Below are positions 47,001-59,022 of a stretch of DNA of 64,000 bases, in pieces. A program made the translations under genes and the position numbers. Under the pieces are notes generated by a model. The model ran no database searches, had not been told where the DNA came from, and saw only the letters and a program-made list of their open reading frames with translations. Position 1 is the stretch's first letter. Each line of letters begins with the position of its first letter. Location of the stretch: the NCBI GenBank assembly GCA_037178625.1, contig CM074132.1, forward strand, positions 3,472,001 to 3,536,000. The letters are read 5' to 3'. The DNA comes from Skeletonema tropicum. Taxonomy: Eukaryota; Bacillariophyta; Thalassiosirophyceae; Thalassiosirales; Thalassiosiraceae.

Positions 47001-48551
47001 ATGGCCGTCCAAGTAGTCAACGAGGGCACAGCAGCTGTATCGGTATCGAATGACACTACAGCCGCTGCTGCTGATCCCTCACCATCATCGCCGCTGTCGT
47101 CACTTCGAGAAGCGCAGAGCCAGAGCCAGAGCCAGAGCAGCCCCTCCTCTACAACAACACCTCAAAATAATAATGATAATGAACCAAACGAAGAAGTGTT
47201 GCCGTTGCCCCTCTTACTTCGAATAATCTTGACCGACCCCGACAACAATAGCAATGACGACAATCTACGAAATCTCTCCCTCACCAAAGCAGTCAGCACC
47301 CTCTCCACGCCCCAACTTCTCACCCAGCTCCACCTACTAGATACGTTCGCACGACGATCTCCGTCGAATAATTTATATCAGCGAGTACGAGCGTTATTCT
47401 TTTTGTATGCGGTGCATCGCTTTCACTTGCCCGAGAGGAGGCGTGTTTTGGAGAAGGCTAGCGCCAAGCGTGATGAAAGTAAGAGTGAGACTCACTCGCA
47501 TGGACAAGAAATGAATGGTGCAACCAGCCGAACACGAACAAAAAACAAAGATGCAACATTTATCTGTCCCAAAGGATACGCAGCACTAGTCGATAGAAGA
47601 TTCGATGAGGCAATTGATCATTTTCTCGAGTGGGTTTCCTCCTCTTCGTCGACAATGACACTCCTCTCTGCGTCTGCGGAAAATAATAATACTGAGCATG
47701 TTGATTGTTGCATGGATGATGGGGGACATGGACATGGAGAAACCTTCTTGTATCCTGTCCCTCGAACGACGTGTCTCATTTCGAATTTGACATTTAGTCG
47801 AGATGGTCCATTGCCAATTATTACGACTACTACTGATACTGCAACTGCTGCTGTTGCTGTTGAAGGTAGTAATGACAACAAGAGCAATGATGCGTCGTTA
47901 TCTAGAGGACACTCATCTTCAATTGCATCATCGTCAACGTTGAGTTCTCATGTCTCCTCTGAGGAAGCATCATCCACAACTCCACCTCCAACAATGACAA
48001 CAAATAATCATCAAGAACAACAGCAGCGCTTCAAATCTCCGTCATCATCATCAACACCACCACAGCAACAACAACAACAAACTCTGCTACTACCATCCGA
48101 AGCAACATCCTCGGCACTAGCCAAATCGTACCGCTCACTTGCATTTCAAACACTCGCCGATCAAGTCAAACGTTCGGTGCGATCCCATGATGGGAATGAA
48201 TGGATGTTTAATGTGACGACTGTTGATGATATGCCGTTGTGTTGGTCGGAGGAGTTATTGCGTGGGATGATGATGATGATGAGAGGACTCCGGTTCGAAT
48301 GGACTAATATATGCTGGTATATGAATATGACAATCAACCAAATCGTCGGCCAGCCTCGAGTATACGATACAGACAGGATGGGAATGATGATGATTATAAT
48401 GATAAATAATAGCGCATACAATACTATGCTCCAATTGCATATTAAAAAATTAGCTTCTCTCCTTTCACTTGCCTTGTTCCAATTCGATACAACATCCAAA
48501 TTGACCTTTCCCTCTATAACTTCTCTTGCAGCGGTCGTATCAAGACGATGA
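47001..48551 (+). pseudogene. Truncated exon-1 copy of the sugar kinase fusion gene, unit 2
   Basis: A 516-codon frame, exactly 2,984 bp from unit 3 and apparently identical to it. Same truncation after WSEELLRG and same foreign tail (GLRFEWTNICWYMNMTINQI onwards) as unit 1. Up to the truncation the DNA matches exon 1 of the complete gene at 52969. No conserved enzyme domain is retained. Confidence 0.8.
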
Positions 48552-49984
48552 TTGGTGATTTCGAATCCTCTCACTGCGCTCTATCGATTAGTACTACTAA
48601 TCAAGGTCAAATATCGACCCGTTGTCAATCGACTCAACTAAATCGACCCCTAGAATCCCAACGTCGAGCCCCAAGTCGACATTCCAAATTCGAAAAAATT
48701 CCAACAAAAAGGCAACAAGTAGACCACTGTTGCAATCGTTGTTTCAAGCCAAGCGCTATCGATTTTTAAAATAAACACAGCTCGCACTCGCTACCGCTCG
48801 CACTCGCCCCAGACTAAGAACGCTTCGCTGAAGACACTTGCCTCGGCTGCGCTTTAGCACCATCATTACCATAATATTACCGACGATGTTATTATCATTC
48901 TCCTCAACCAACCATCCAACCATCATCATCGTTGGCAATGATGATGCTGCTGCTTGTGGTTGTGGTTGGTGGAGGAGTGTTATATTTTCCTCCACCAACC
49001 ACAACCACTGCATCATCATCCTCCACCAACATCATTGCCATTGCCGACGATACCTTGACGTTGGTGGTGGAGTTGCTTGTGGTTGGAGTAGCAGTGAAGG
49101 ACGATCGTCGGAGTTGTTGGAGTAGCAGCAGTAGGTAGCTGCTTGTGGTTGTTGGAGGAGGGATTGTTTGTTGGAATGGTGTTGGTACTAACATCACTGG
49201 CCGAGCGGAGTCGAGGCACGTTGATGATGCACAATGGATATGAAGATGGACGGTTCATGTGATATTGATATTGGACGGTACACGTGACTATTATTATTTG
49301 TTTCACCCGTAGCTGCTATCATTGACAACGCTGATCTATGATGTGTGTCTTCAGCGAAGCGTTCTTATCTTAGGCCTGGGGGGGCGAGCTGTGTTTATTA
49401 TCTTTTGTTGCGCTCGTGCCAACTGTCTGGATCTTACAGCTGAAGGTGGTCGCTTTTTGGATTTTCGACAATCAACCCATCATGATGAGGCTGATCGTCT
49501 ACAACTGTCTTTCGCGAGGGCCTTGCCCGAGCAGTGATTAGTAATTCTGACGGTGATGATGGTATATATCGATAGAGCTTGAAGAGAGCTTTCGATTGGT
49601 TGTCAATTCGTATTTTGGTCAAATTTGGACCTCTGAATGTGAAATTCTGGCTGTCAAGCCGAATGAATTCGGCCGTGCTGGTCGCTTTCTTGACCCGTTT
49701 TTAACCGAGACGATCTGCGTAAAAAGTCGTCTAAACAGGCTCATTGGCCGCCTGGAAGACAAGATACTATCGGCTGATTCGCTCGGCATCTATGGCCCAT
49801 GGTGCATCATCTTCTGTCTTCTGATGAGTGGTGGATTTTTGATGCGACAGGGATTCAGATGCCCGTCTCATCAAAGATGCCGCCGACCACCGCGCCTTTG
49901 CATCTGACGTGCACAATGATAATGACCAACAAATGACTTACTACAGCCTCAATCTATTACATCATAGCGTAATCGAACAACGCC
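48552..49984. repeat. R1 spacer, array copy 2
   Basis: Copy of 45568-47000 shifted by 2,984 bp with no difference noticed on reading. It carries the same arms, hairpin and promoter-like end. Confidence 0.85.
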
Positions 49985-51535
49985 ATGGCCGTCCAAGTAG
50001 TCAACGAGGGCACAGCAGCTGTATCGGTATCGAATGACACTACAGCCGCTGCTGCTGATCCCTCACCATCATCGCCGCTGTCGTCACTTCGAGAAGCGCA
50101 GAGCCAGAGCCAGAGCCAGAGCAGCCCCTCCTCTACAACAACACCTCAAAATAATAATGATAATGAACCAAACGAAGAAGTGTTGCCGTTGCCCCTCTTA
50201 CTTCGAATAATCTTGACCGACCCCGACAACAATAGCAATGACGACAATCTACGAAATCTCTCCCTCACCAAAGCAGTCAGCACCCTCTCCACGCCCCAAC
50301 TTCTCACCCAGCTCCACCTACTAGATACGTTCGCACGACGATCTCCGTCGAATAATTTATATCAGCGAGTACGAGCGTTATTCTTTTTGTATGCGGTGCA
50401 TCGCTTTCACTTGCCCGAGAGGAGGCGTGTTTTGGAGAAGGCTAGCGCCAAGCGTGATGAAAGTAAGAGTGAGACTCACTCGCATGGACAAGAAATGAAT
50501 GGTGCAACCAGCCGAACACGAACAAAAAACAAAGATGCAACATTTATCTGTCCCAAAGGATACGCAGCACTAGTCGATAGAAGATTCGATGAGGCAATTG
50601 ATCATTTTCTCGAGTGGGTTTCCTCCTCTTCGTCGACAATGACACTCCTCTCTGCGTCTGCGGAAAATAATAATACTGAGCATGTTGATTGTTGCATGGA
50701 TGATGGGGGACATGGACATGGAGAAACCTTCTTGTATCCTGTCCCTCGAACGACGTGTCTCATTTCGAATTTGACATTTAGTCGAGATGGTCCATTGCCA
50801 ATTATTACGACTACTACTGATACTGCAACTGCTGCTGTTGCTGTTGAAGGTAGTAATGACAACAAGAGCAATGATGCGTCGTTATCTAGAGGACACTCAT
50901 CTTCAATTGCATCATCGTCAACGTTGAGTTCTCATGTCTCCTCTGAGGAAGCATCATCCACAACTCCACCTCCAACAATGACAACAAATAATCATCAAGA
51001 ACAACAGCAGCGCTTCAAATCTCCGTCATCATCATCAACACCACCACAGCAACAACAACAACAAACTCTGCTACTACCATCCGAAGCAACATCCTCGGCA
51101 CTAGCCAAATCGTACCGCTCACTTGCATTTCAAACACTCGCCGATCAAGTCAAACGTTCGGTGCGATCCCATGATGGGAATGAATGGATGTTTAATGTGA
51201 CGACTGTTGATGATATGCCGTTGTGTTGGTCGGAGGAGTTATTGCGTGGGATGATGATGATGATGAGAGGACTCCGGTTCGAATGGACTAATATATGCTG
51301 GTATATGAATATGACAATCAACCAAATCGTCGGCCAGCCTCGAGTATACGATACAGACAGGATGGGAATGATGATGATTATAATGATAAATAATAGCGCA
51401 TACAATACTATGCTCCAATTGCATATTAAAAAATTAGCTTCTCTCCTTTCACTTGCCTTGTTCCAATTCGATACAACATCCAAATTGACCTTTCCCTCTA
51501 TAACTTCTCTTGCAGCGGTCGTATCAAGACGATGA
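49985..51535 (+). pseudogene. Truncated exon-1 copy of the sugar kinase fusion gene, unit 3
   Basis: A 516-codon frame matching unit 2 base for base as far as could be read. It ends with the same foreign tail, so the truncation happened before this unit was copied. The array probably grew by unequal exchange between R1 spacers. Confidence 0.8.
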
Positions 51536-52968
51536 TTGGTGATTTCGAATCCTCTCACTGCGCTCTATCGATTAGTACTACTAATCAAGGTCAAATATCG
51601 ACCCGTTGTCAATCGACTCAACTAAATCGACCCCTAGAATCCCAACGTCGAGCCCCAAGTCGACATTCCAAATTCGAAAAAATTCCAACAAAAAGGCAAC
51701 AAGTAGACCACTGTTGCAATCGTTGTTTCAAGCCAAGCGCTATCGATTTTTAAAATAAACACAGCTCGCACTCGCTACCGCTCGCACTCGCCCCAGACTA
51801 AGAACGCTTCGCTGAAGACACTTGCCTCGGCTGCGCTTTAGCACCATCATTACCATAATATTACCGACGATGTTATTATCATTCTCCTCAACCAACCATC
51901 CAACCATCATCATCGTTGGCAATGATGATGCTGCTGCTTGTGGTTGTGGTTGGTGGAGGAGTGTTATATTTTCCTCCACCAACCACAACCACTGCATCAT
52001 CATCCTCCACCAACATCATTGCCATTGCCGACGATACCTTGACGTTGGTGGTGGAGTTGCTTGTGGTTGGAGTAGCAGTGAAGGACGATCGTCGGAGTTG
52101 TTGGAGTAGCAGCAGTAGGTAGCTGCTTGTGGTTGTTGGAGGAGGGATTGTTTGTTGGAATGGTGTTGGTACTAACATCACTGGCCGAGCGGAGTCGAGG
52201 CACGTTGATGATGCACAATGGATATGAAGATGGACGGTTCATGTGATATTGATATTGGACGGTACACGTGACTATTATTATTTGTTTCACCCGTAGCTGC
52301 TATCATTGACAACGCTGATCTATGATGTGTGTCTTCAGCGAAGCGTTCTTATCTTAGGCCTGGGGGGGCGAGCTGTGTTTATTATCTTTTGTTGCGCTCG
52401 TGCCAACTGTCTGGATCTTACAGCTGAAGGTGGTCGCTTTTTGGATTTTCGACAATCAACCCATCATGATGAGGCTGATCGTCTACAACTGTCTTTCGCG
52501 AGGGCCTTGCCCGAGCAGTGATTAGTAATTCTGACGGTGATGATGGTATATATCGATAGAGCTTGAAGAGAGCTTTCGATTGGTTGTCAATTCGTATTTT
52601 GGTCAAATTTGGACCTCTGAATGTGAAATTCTGGCTGTCAAGCCGAATGAATTCGGCCGTGCTGGTCGCTTTCTTGACCCGTTTTTAACCGAGACGATCT
52701 GCGTAAAAAGTCGTCTAAACAGGCTCATTGGCCGCCTGGAAGACAAGATACTATCGGCTGATTCGCTCGGCATCTATGGCCCATGGTGCATCATCTTCTG
52801 TCTTCTGATGAGTGGTGGATTTTTGATGCGACAGGGATTCAGATGCCCGTCTCATCAAAGATGCCGCCGACCACCGCGCCTTTGCATCTGACGTGCACAA
52901 TGATAATGACCAACAAATGACTTACTACAGCCTCAATCTATTACATCATAGCGTAATCGAACAACGCC
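51536..52968. repeat. R1 spacer, array copy 3
   Basis: Third identical-looking spacer. Its right end is the 5' flank of the complete gene at 52969. Confidence 0.85.
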
Positions 52969-55900
52969 ATGGCCGTCCAAGTAGTCAACGAGGGCACAGC
53001 AGCTGTATCGGTATCGAATGACACTACAGCCGCTGCTGCTGATCCCTCACCATCATCGCCGCTGTCGTCACTTCGAGAAGCGCAGAGCCAGAGCCAGAGC
53101 CAGAGCAGCCCCTCCTCTACAACAACACCTCAAAATAATAATGATAATGAACCAAACGAAGAAGTGTTGCCGTTGCCCCTCTTACTTCGAATAATCTTGA
53201 CCGACCCCGACAACAATAGCAATGACGACAATCTACGAAATCTCTCCCTCACCAAAGCAGTCAGCACCCTCTCCACGCCCCAACTTCTCACCCAGCTCCA
53301 CCTACTAGATACGTTCGCACGACGATCTCCGTCGAATAATTTATATCAGCGAGTACGAGCGTTATTCTTTTTGTATGCGGTGCATCGCTTTCACTTGCCC
53401 GAGAGGAGGCGTGTTTTGGAGAAGGCTAGCGCCAAGCGTGATGAAAGTAAGAGTGAGACTCACTCGCATGGACAAGAAATGAATGGTGCAACCAGCCGAA
53501 CACGAACAAAAAACAAAGATGCAACATTTATCTGTCCCAAAGGATACGCAGCACTAGTCGATAGAAGATTCGATGAGGCAATTGATCATTTTCTCGAGTG
53601 GGTTTCCTCCTCTTCGTCGACAATGACACTCCTCTCTGCGTCTGCGGAAAATAATAATACTGAGCATGTTGATTGTTGCATGGATGATGGGGGACATGGA
53701 CATGGAGAAACCTTCTTGTATCCTGTCCCTCGAACGACGTGTCTCATTTCGAATTTGACATTTAGTCGAGATGGTCCATTGCCAATTATTACGACTACTA
53801 CTGATACTGCAACTGCTGCTGTTGCTGTTGAAGGTAGTAATGACAACAAGAGCAATGATGCGTCGTTATCTAGAGGACACTCATCTTCAATTGCATCATC
53901 GTCAACGTTGAGTTCTCATGTCTCCTCTGAGGAAGCATCATCCACAACTCCACCTCCAACAATGACAACAAATAATCATCAAGAACAACAGCAGCGCTTC
54001 AAATCTCCGTCATCATCATCAACACCACCACAGCAACAACAACAACAAACTCTGCTACTACCATCCGAAGCAACATCCTCGGCACTAGCCAAATCGTACC
54101 GCTCACTTGCATTTCAAACACTCGCCGATCAAGTCAAACGTTCGGTGCGATCCCATGATGGGAATGAATGGATGTTTAATGTGACGACTGTTGATGATAT
54201 GCCGTTGTGTTGGTCGGAGGAGTTATTGCGTGGGATAATTGATGAGAATGAGGAAGAAAAGGTGGAGAAAGAGAGGGAATCGCCCATGTTGGTGGAGAGG
54301 ACTCCGGTTCGAATGGATCTTAGTCATGTAAGTTGGTCTGATGTTTGGATAGAGTTGATTGATGTGTTAGTATCATGTTTTGTGCTTGTCCATGATGAAT
54401 GATTGTTTGTTTACCATCGTGAAAATATATTCACCAATCTCTTACTCTTCCTCTGACTTTCCATACCAACAGTCATGCTGGTCAGATATTTTCTTTCTAG
54501 GAATGGACTATCCCGAAGCAGCACGAGTCGTCAACTGTTCCGTCGACCTGGCCGTCCATCAAAGAGACGAAGGGGCGGAACAGCGTGTACCAACTCCACC
54601 TATCGAGTGTCGACTACAACTAACCACGGCTAACCCAGGCACCATTCTCCTTCGGAGTATTGATTTGAATGCCTCTGTTGTAATGACTCATGTATCCCAA
54701 GTCTTTGATTTTGGTGCCGATTATCTTGGATTGCTCAAGGCTGGACTGGTAGCAAGTGGGATTGTCCCACCTGGCTTGGAGGAATCATATGTCAAGAATG
54801 GACAAGATGTGCCACTTTCGGAATTACTGGCCAATATGCTCCCACCGTCTAAACGACATTTGCAGGTAGGGTTGGAACTCACAACTCATGTCAAGAATAT
54901 TCCCAAGGGATCAAGGTTGGCTGTGTCAACGAATTTACTTGGATCCATCATTTCGGTTGCAATGAGAGCTACGGGACAATCTGCATGTATGGAAGGACCC
55001 CTTCTTGAGGAGGAACGGAGATTGGTGGCTGCGAGGGCTATATTGGGGGAATGGTTGGGTGGGAGTGGTGGAGGGTGGCAGGATTCTGGTGGAGGTAAGT
55101 GATAGGAGTATGAGAGATGTCGTTTTCTTGTGTGTGTGATGAATACACACTTGATTAAACTTGTGTGTGATGTGTGAACTGACTCGAATCTTCCTTTGCT
55201 CACTCAAATCATTATTTTAGTTTGGCCGGGTCTGAAGCTGATCCATGGTGTAAAGTCTAGAATGGGGGATCCTGAATATGTAAGTGTGCAATTGCCTCCA
55301 CAAATACTTGATATCAAAGGATTGATAGATTATTTCATTGCATGTTCTCACAGTTTTCATACTTCTTGTCGATGCAGGGAGTTAGCCGAGGATGTTTATT
55401 GCCCAAGCACAAGCTACTAAATGAGGAAGACGCTCCTCCTTCATTGTTGAAAGCATTGGAAAATAGCTTGGTATTAGTCCACGGAGGTCAAAGTATGAAC
55501 GTAGGGCCAGTCTTGGAAATGGTCACAGAAAAGTATCTACTCCGAGATGAGGCAGAATGGCATGCAAGACATCGATCGATAGAAATTCTCGATGAAATGA
55601 TGGAGGCATTTCGACGCAGTGACGTGAAGGAGATAGGAAGGTGTACGACGGAAAACTTCTTGGGTCCGATTCGTTCTGTTATTCCATCTGCTACGAATAA
55701 GTACACAGAAACTTTGATAGAGAGGGTTGCATCAAGGTTTGGCGAGAGCTTTTGGGGATTTTGTATGCATGGCGGTGCTGCGGGAGGTGGAATGGGTTTC
55801 ATTTTCGACCCAGATGTGAAAGAAGAAGCAGTGCAGGTACTGGGAGATATAATGTTACAGACGAAGAAGGAGATGGAGCATGCTGTGCCTTTTGCAATGG

Positions 55901-57369
55901 ACCCATGTGTCTTTGATTACAAAGTCAATGATTATGGAACTGTTGCACAGCTCTGTGATCGAAATGATTTGCCAGAACTTCTGCAGCATGGTACTAAATC
56001 CACTGATAGCCAATTGAGTCCTTCAACACAGTTGAACTTGGATGATCTCCTCCGTGAGCAAGGATTCGACATGACAGCTCAAGAGCAAATTCGTTCTGAT
56101 TTGAAAGATGGACGCATAGGTCTTGCGAAGAATCGCCTTTCTCTCGACTGTGAAGTGAAAGATGTGATTGCAGATGATGTAATTGTTGTCGACGAAGATT
56201 CTATCACCGACTCCATGCTTGCAATTGGACAAGAAGCGCTACGATCCGGCACCGTCGGTGTGGTTACTCTTGCGGCGGGAGTCGGCAGCCGTTGGACGAA
56301 TGGTGCAGGCGTTGTCAAAGCGCTCAACCCTTATTGTTGCATTGGAGGTAAGCACCAAACCTTCCTAGACGTGCATTTAGCGAAAAACAAGAGAGTCTCC
56401 GCCGAAGTGGGGACGCCTATTCCTCATGTCTTCACCACAAGTTGGATGACAGATCTTCCAATTACTGAACACTTTGACTCAATGGATGAAGATGAATCTA
56501 TCTACATCTCCACTGGGAAGTCCATTGGTCTGCGGATGGTCCCAATGGTGAAAGACTTGCAATGTTTGTGGGAAGAGCAGCCGCGGTTGGATGAGCAGGC
56601 GCAAAAAGTTCGTGAGAGTGTCCATTCTGCACTGCAGAGCTGGGCTCTGTCTGCTGGAGAGGCATCCGACTACCGTGATAACATACCCCAACAATGTCTA
56701 TCTCCAGTTGGACATTGGTACGAAGTTCCGAATTTGCTGATCAACGGAACGCTCACCAAAATGCTCGAAGACAGGCCTCAACTCAAGACTTTGATGTTGC
56801 ACAATATTGACACGATTGGGGCGACAGTTGATGCGGGGATACTTGGCAAGTTTCTTGAAACTCAATCCACACTTGCGTATGAAGTTGTTCCTCGATGTGT
56901 TGATGATATGGGTGGTGGACTATGCAAGGTAGACGACAAAGTTAGACTTGTCGAGGGCCTTGCGTTAGCAACTGAGGAAGACGAGCTCAAATTCTCCTAT
57001 TACAACAGCCTTACAACTTGGATTGACGTAGATAGTCTTCTTGATAAGTTTGGCCTGACAAGGAGTGACATCTTAAACCGCTCTGATAGGATTCCTTCCG
57101 CCATTAACAACTTCTCACGTCAACTACCAACATATATCACAATCAAAGACGTGAAGAAACGTCTTGGTAAGGGACATGAAGATGTCCACCCTGTTTGTCA
57201 GTACGAGAAGTTATGGGGTGACATGTCGTCAATAATGGATGACTGTTCATTCTTTGTGGTGCCTAGAATACGGGGACAGCAGCTCAAAGACATTTCACAG
57301 CTTGATGGTTGGAGTAGAGATGGGAGTGCAGCTTTTTTGGCTGATAAGATTGAAGATGCAATGTTGTAG
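52969..57369 (+). CDS. Fusion of fucokinase-like GHMP sugar kinase and UDPGP-type nucleotidyltransferase
   Basis: Four exons, 52969-54327, 54473-55094, 55221-55279 and 55378-57369, 1,343 aa; all introns GT-AG and in phase. Residues 1-440 are low-complexity (Ser/Thr/Asn/Gln) with no recognised domain. The kinase part starts PVRMDLSHSCWSD (446-458), like PVR.DLAGGWSD of fucokinases. It continues with PKGSRLAVST (597-606), where the usual glycine-rich PKGSGLGTSS is altered, GGSGGGWQD (649-657) and the GHMP C-terminal motif GGAAGGGMG (812-820). The last third is a sugar-nucleotide pyrophosphorylase: LAAGVGSRW (978-986), HNIDTIGATVD (1155-1165) and YEVVPR. Together it could phosphorylate a free sugar and activate it to a nucleotide sugar, as plant FKGP does, but with the domains in the reverse order. 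The substrate is not determined. Three truncated exon-1 copies lie upstream. Confidence 0.85.
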
Positions 57370-57946
57370 TAGGTTCCTAGGGTAAAGTAAAGTAGTGCCG
57401 GATATCTAATCCTAATCACTTTCTCAATACAGTTGCTGCTTATTGTACCGCCTACTACTCAACCTGAAGGACATCTGGGATAAGTGTGGAATTGTACCTA
57501 CCAACCTATTTCCTTTGCTTTGTTCGGGCGGACGGACCGGAACCTGGCCATTTCATTGAGGATTGAGATTGAGGAGGTTATGTCGGAGTGGTTTCACGCA
57601 TAAGCACCGTGCTGAACAACATGAAGGGCGAGGAAAAGAGTAACAAGTATTGTAGCTTAGAGTCTAGGAGGCAGATAGCCAGGTCATTCGATCGATCGGC
57701 AAAGCCAAAAAATGACCAATGACCCCAGTTGGATCGTGTGTGCGAGTCTGAGGAAGGGTCTAAATGCCAGAGATACGACACTTACATTAATGAATTGATG
57801 AAGCGTTGATGCGAACCATCTGGGAAAAGATAGAGAAATCGATCTAGATGTTTCGAAATTATTTACTCCTAGCACAGATGCAGACAGGAACAGGACTCCA
57901 TGAGAAACGTCTTCATGTGATGTGGTGTTCCTCGCCTGTTACCAAC
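57370..57946. other. Intergenic 3' flank, no gene recognised
   Basis: Downstream region of the fusion gene. No supported coding region. Confidence 0.4.
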
Positions 57947-58167
57947 TAGGCTTTGAAATAGGGGCGAGGGGAAATTCCCCCCGATATGATGGTTTGATGT
58001 GGTGGCAAAATCGTCTAAATGGGGGTAAAATGGTACATATCAGCCCATTTTTGGCTAACTTTAGACAAAAATCACGTAAATACTCCTAGCTAACTAGGCT
58101 CCCCGCCCTCCTGACCGGGGGGAATCCTCCCGATATCGGGGGGCTAGCCCTCTATTTCTAAGGCCTA
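57947..58167. mobile_element. ~221-bp hAT-like MITE, second family
   Basis: The ends TAGGCTTTGAAATAGGGGCG and, inverted, TAGGCCTTAGAAATAGAGGG form imperfect terminal repeats. Both sides contain CCCCCCGATAT-type blocks in opposite orientation. The flanks TTACCAAC (57939-57946) and TCACCAAC (58168-58175) are a 7/8 match to an 8-bp target duplication. Confidence 0.75.
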
Positions 58168-58229
58168 TCACCAACCATTCTCAAACACGCATTTTTGTAC
58201 CAGATCCTCCTAACTGCAGCCGCTTCAGC

Positions 58230-58443
58230 TAGGCGTGCCGGGATAGGGGGCGCTTTTCATGTATGTTGTGGGCGGCGCCCACGTGGGGCCCACAACTACA
58301 CATAATCGGGTACAAATGAGCTCAAATTGCCCGAATTTAACCCTTATATCAACCAAAAATCCCCAATATTCCCCGTTCAAGCCTCTCCTTCAACCATGGT
58401 GTGTTGTGGGCACGCCAACGCGCCCTCTATCCCGGTTTGCCTA
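58230..58443. mobile_element. 214-bp hAT-type MITE, copy 2 (8-bp target duplication GCTTCAGC)
   Basis: Same length and about 95% the same sequence as 36240-36453. The ends are TAGGCGTGCCGGGATAG and its partner. GCTTCAGC flanks both sides (58222-58229, 58444-58451). It lies just upstream of NADPH oxidase B. Confidence 0.9.
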
Positions 58444-59022
58444 GCTTCAGCCAAAAACCTAAAGCCCCCCCCCCACACACACACATTATCATCAGTTGAA
58501 ATTGACTAGCACAAAGTATCACTCTGTACTCTGTCGGATCTATCTATCTTTTGCACTCGCTATCTTTGCAATGATGTCGGATACCGCTATGGTGGCTATG
58601 AAGAAGAAGAGAGAGGAAAGCGATGCTCGTGTTCCCTCCGCCTCCGCAGCCGCGATTACAACGAACTGGCAAGATGCTATGACCGGGGGCGGGGGACAAC
58701 AAATCAGCCACGGTCACGGTGATCATGGCACCCCAACGAATCAACACTCCGCCTCCAGTTCAACTGACACTAACATTCCAAAAGGATTGCGTCGTAGTGT
58801 CTCGTTTGCTGACAAAGTTGACATTCTTGCTGAAGCTGAAGATTTAAAGCCACCGGCTTCAACAAGTCCCTGCGAAGGCAACGCTGACGCTGACAACGAA
58901 GACAATTCGGCCATGATCGTGGCGACGATGAAGGCTACGAAAAATTCCTTGCTCTTCTTGCCTCATCTCCTGCACTGGCACCAGCACAGGCACCGACACC
59001 GAGTAGTCCATCAACATCGTCG

